Assembly (NCBI GenBank): GCA_011525805.1
Contig: WYBR01000026.1
Location: 1-34,792, forward strand
DNA from: Vicinamibacteraceae bacterium
GTDB taxonomy: Bacteria > Planctomycetota > Phycisphaerae > Phycisphaerales > UBA5793
Length of the DNA: 34,792 nt
Direction of reading: 5' to 3'
In this document: positions 32,557-34,792 of the stretch, piece after piece
How the letters are laid out: each line of letters starts with the position of its first letter
Position numbering within the stretch: the first letter of the stretch is position 1
Translations under genes and position numbers: made by a program
Notes under the pieces: model-generated
Seen by the model: only the letters and a program-made list of their open reading frames with translations
What the model was told of the DNA's origin: nothing
The model's database searches: none

Positions 32557-34106
32557 TACTCGCCAAGCAGGTCTGCAACGATTCCCGCAATCTGCCGCGC
32601 GAGAAGCGGAGGCACGGCATTTCCGACCTGCGCGTACTGTGCGGTGCGGTTTCCGCAGAAGAAGTAGTTGTCCGGGAACGTCTGAAGCCGCGCCGCCTCG
32701 CGCACCGTGAGGCTGCGGCACTGTGAAGGATCGTAGTGAATGTAGTAGTGACCATCTTTGGCGATGTGCGCTGTGATCGTCGTCGACGGACGGCCGCGAG
32801 TCTGGACTCGGAAGCGATCCGCAAACATCCCGTGCCCGTTCAGGGCGTGGACTATATTGGTGTGGCTCGGCCAGAGCGATGCGGGGAAGTCGCGAAGCAC
32901 CGGTGAACGCCCATGCACCCTCGCGAAGCACGCGGCAAAGAGATAGCGATGCAGGTCGCTGTCCATGTGGCCACGGGTTGCGTGATTGCATGCTCCGCCG
33001 ATTCGCGGATCGACATACCACTTGTGGGCCAGCCCGGAGTCGACCTCGCCCGGAACATGCTCTCCTCCCCTGTCCTGTCGCGGCCGCGTGAGCGAATCGA
33101 GAGCCGCTTCAATCTGCGATCTGACCGACTCATCAGTGGATCGACGCAGCCACGGCGAGCGCCGGACGGCTCGCAGAGTGTCGATCCAGTCATCCGCAGT
33201 GTCCGTGCCCTTTGACCGTCCGCTTCGGAGACGCGGAAGTCCGTCCAGCACAGCCTCGGCTGGGACGGCCTCCACGCGAGGCAGCACACCGGGCTGTTCC
33301 CGAGCATGGTCGTCACGCACACCGAGCAGGATGATGCGGTGCCGGGCCTGTGGTATCCCGTGATCCTCGGTCCTCACGACGAAGTCGGCGAGATTGGAGT
33401 CTTCGAACATGCCGTGCCGCACAACGGAGAACACCTGATACTCGTGCGCGCCGCCGTTCCGGCGGATGCTGCGGCCCTCACGTCGAAGTGCGTTTCGAGG
33501 CGACCGCAGATCATCCAGTATGCGCTGAAAGACTCGCTGATCGTTCAACGTCGCCGACAGCAGGCCCTTGACGTTCTCCATGACGAACACGGCCGGCCAG
33601 TGGTCGGCGATGATCTGGAGGTACTCCACATACAGGGTCTGCTTCTCATCATTCGCGGGATCGTACTTCTCAACACCCTTGTTCCGGGAGCGACCGATGA
33701 GTGAGTACGCTTGGCACGGCGGACCTCCGATCAGCACCCATGGATCGCTCTTGCCGATCGCAGCTTCAACGCGCCGCCGAACCGTGAGATGTTGTTCCGC
33801 TCCAAGCGTGGCGCGCCATGCCACGGCCGTTGCGGCGTTTGCGGCCGCCGGGTGTCGCTCGAATAGCTCGAATTGAGTGATCTCGCCGCGAAGCGCCCGG
33901 TAGTAGTCCTCGGGTATCGAGTCCGGATCGAACTGCCGGAAGAAGCACCTCAGCAGAAGCGTCTCGTGGGCTGCAGCGTCCTTCTCAATCGAAAGCGAGA
34001 CCTGGAAGGGACTCCTGCCACCCCTGGTGTACGAAGCGAATCCTTCGCCGAGGCCTCCGGGGCCGGCAAAGAGGTCAATCACGGGAATTGACGCGGATGG
34101 ACTCAT
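32556..34106 (-). CDS. drmMII: Cytosine-5 DNA methyltransferase, DISARM DrmMII type
   Basis: A 516-residue C5 methyltransferase. Motif I VIDLFAGPGGLGEGF (9-23), motif IV GGPPCQAYS with nucleophile C131, motif VI MENVKG (E177), motif VIII QARHRIILLG, motif IX RLQTFPDNY and motif X QVGNAVPPLLA are all present, so it should be active. Target recognition should lie between VIII and IX. The start at 34106 puts motif I near the N-terminus as usual. The frame continues upstream to 34202 with another ATG at 34163, but I see no ribosome site there. It is orthologous in type to the methylase of class 2 DISARM, which is reported to modify CCWGG and protect host DNA. It faces drmABC and is followed by vsr in the same transcript. 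It could be an independent Dcm-Vsr pair that merely lies next to drmC. Confidence 0.88.
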   Translation of the reverse strand: MSPSASIPVIDLFAGPGGLGEGFASYTRGGRSPFQVSLSIEKDAAAHETLLLRCFFRQFDPDSIPEDYYRALRGEITQFELFERHPAAANAATAVAWRATLGAEQHLTVRRRVEAAIGKSDPWVLIGGPPCQAYSLIGRSRNKGVEKYDPANDEKQTLYVEYLQIIADHWPAVFVMENVKGLLSATLNDQRVFQRILDDLRSPRNALRREGRSIRRNGGAHEYQVFSVVRHGMFEDSNLADFVVRTEDHGIPQARHRIILLGVRDDHAREQPGVLPRVEAVPAEAVLDGLPRLRSGRSKGTDTADDWIDTLRAVRRSPWLRRSTDESVRSQIEAALDSLTRPRQDRGGEHVPGEVDSGLAHKWYVDPRIGGACNHATRGHMDSDLHRYLFAACFARVHGRSPVLRDFPASLWPSHTNIVHALNGHGMFADRFRVQTRGRPSTTITAHIAKDGHYYIHYDPSQCRSLTVREAARLQTFPDNYFFCGNRTAQYAQVGNAVPPLLARQIAGIVADLLGE

Positions 34107-34615
34107 GTCTCGGTTCTGATCCGGAATCGTACGATCGGTCCACTCATCGTCAGTAGTCTCCATGCGCGGGACGGCGTATCGAACTCTCCACCGGCGCCGC
34201 ATCTGGCGTCGCCCTCATCGGACTCGGCCATCACGGCGGTGCCTGCCCCGCCGACACACCTGTCTCCTCCGTTCACCGTACCAACCGGCGTTCGCCGGAC
34301 CCGACGATAGGCGGCACGCCGACCAGTGAGATCGTGTTCGCGTCGGCCGGCTGTTCACCAGCCGATGCGGATGGTGATCGTGCCTTCTTTTGTTGGCAGC
34401 GGCATCGTTGTTCCTGCCGCGAATCTGCTAGGTCCAGGGCCGTCGCATCGTCGACGCGGTGCGGCGCGATTGGCGGTCCGGAGGAGAGTGATCGACTCGA
34501 TCGCTCGCCGGGAACTTCCGCTTCAGCAGAGTGGTCAAGAGTGTCGCCGCTTATGGATTCCGGCTCAGGCTCCGCCACCCACGGCTTTCCGGTCCACAGG
34601 TCGATGATCGGGATC
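34107..34615. other. Upstream region of the methyltransferase, no supported gene
   Basis: About 500 nt between the methyltransferase start and the stop of the gene entering from the right edge. Both are on the minus strand, so a promoter or read-through could drive the methyltransferase. A CCGGCG-TT-CGCCGG palindrome lies at 34285-34298. An open minus-strand frame (34273-34635) has Ser/Ala/Arg-rich content and no clear ribosome site, and I do not call it. Confidence 0.45.
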
Positions 34616-34792
34616 TCACGACGTGGGGCATTCATCCTGGCAGGTCTCGTGGAGGTGGAGGGTGACGGTTCCGCCGGTGGCGAAGACGCGCTCGACCAGT
34701 CCGCCGGGGCAGGGGCAGTTGCAGGAGCCCAGCGCATTGGTAAAGGTCAACGGGAAGGCGCTGTAGGATGAGAGGTTGCGGGCGTCGAAGGC
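34616..34792 (-). CDS. C-terminal end of a Cys-rich protein running off the window
   Basis: The minus strand is open from the window edge to a TGA at 34616-34618, giving the last 58 residues of a protein. The visible part reads NLSSYSAFPLTFTN, then GSCNCPCPGG, then a beta-like VFATGGTVTLHLHE and a final CQDECPTS. The Cys pattern and Thr/Ser-rich strands suggest an exported or surface protein. No family can be assigned from so little. It marks the right border of the defence island. Confidence 0.6.
   Translation of the reverse strand, partial: AFDARNLSSYSAFPLTFTNALGSCNCPCPGGLVERVFATGGTVTLHLHETCQDECPTS

Noticed and set aside
34273-34635. 120-codon minus-strand frame beginning with REIPIIDLWTGK, reminiscent of a methyltransferase motif I
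   Set aside because: The Gly-rich SAM motif does not follow, the rest is Ser/Ala/Arg-rich, and its start lies inside the neighbouring gene's end without a ribosome site.
1-34792. CRISPR array or long tandem repeat
   Set aside because: No regularly spaced direct repeats were found on reading through; the repeated protein motifs in the HAF genes are diverged at DNA level.

Overview
The window reads as a chromosomal segment of a GC-rich bacterium, most likely a planctomycete of the Phycisphaerae type. That assignment is inference. It rests on several secreted HAF-repeat proteins, an EF-hand-like D-x-N-x-N-G segment of the kind common in planctomycete exoproteins, and a periplasmic nitrite-oxidoreductase-type molybdoenzyme like those of anammox planctomycetes and Nitrospira. 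I saw no rRNA, tRNA or CRISPR array.

Left part (1-15.0 kb). An in-frame chimera of a membrane-anchored N-terminus and an IS630-type transposase remnant (8-502) is followed by a secreted HAF-repeat protein (635-1990). A five-gene minus-strand operon (9916 down to 1994) comes next. In transcription order it encodes a membrane-anchored dihaem cytochrome c fused to an ethylbenzene-dehydrogenase-gamma-like haem b domain, a Tat-exported molybdopterin catalytic subunit (NxrA/NarG type), a small His-rich protein of unknown function, a four-cluster iron-sulfur beta subunit, and a TorD-type assembly chaperone. The parts are enough for a periplasmic molybdoenzyme: active site, Fe-S wire, haem b, then c-type haems. 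Whether it reduces nitrate or oxidises nitrite cannot be read from sequence. Two more HAF-repeat exoproteins (10941-13583 and 13654-15012) follow. The second is a paralogue of the first protein in the window and shares its C-terminal domain.

Right part (15.6-34.1 kb) is a dense anti-phage defence island with two divergent arms separated by a 273-bp region. The left arm (minus strand) is a type III-like restriction-modification operon: a large Mod-like methyltransferase, a TIR/SEFIR-domain protein inserted between Mod and Res, a helicase-nuclease Res, and an HNH protein. The right arm (plus strand) is a DISARM system: a UvrD-like helicase coupled by a 4-nt overlap to drmA, then drmB and drmC. 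Facing it on the minus strand is a DrmMII-type cytosine-5 methyltransferase whose stop overlaps the start of a Vsr mismatch endonuclease. No drmE, drmD or drmMI is recognisable, and the UvrD-like gene sits directly ahead of drmA.

The most interesting points are the TIR protein embedded in a Mod/Res operon, the UvrD plus Vsr variant of DISARM, a lower-GC mosaic segment in the middle of Mod, and the cytochrome-fused NXR-like operon with its small unknown subunit. The last 177 bases hold the C-terminal end of a Cys-rich protein that runs off the window.
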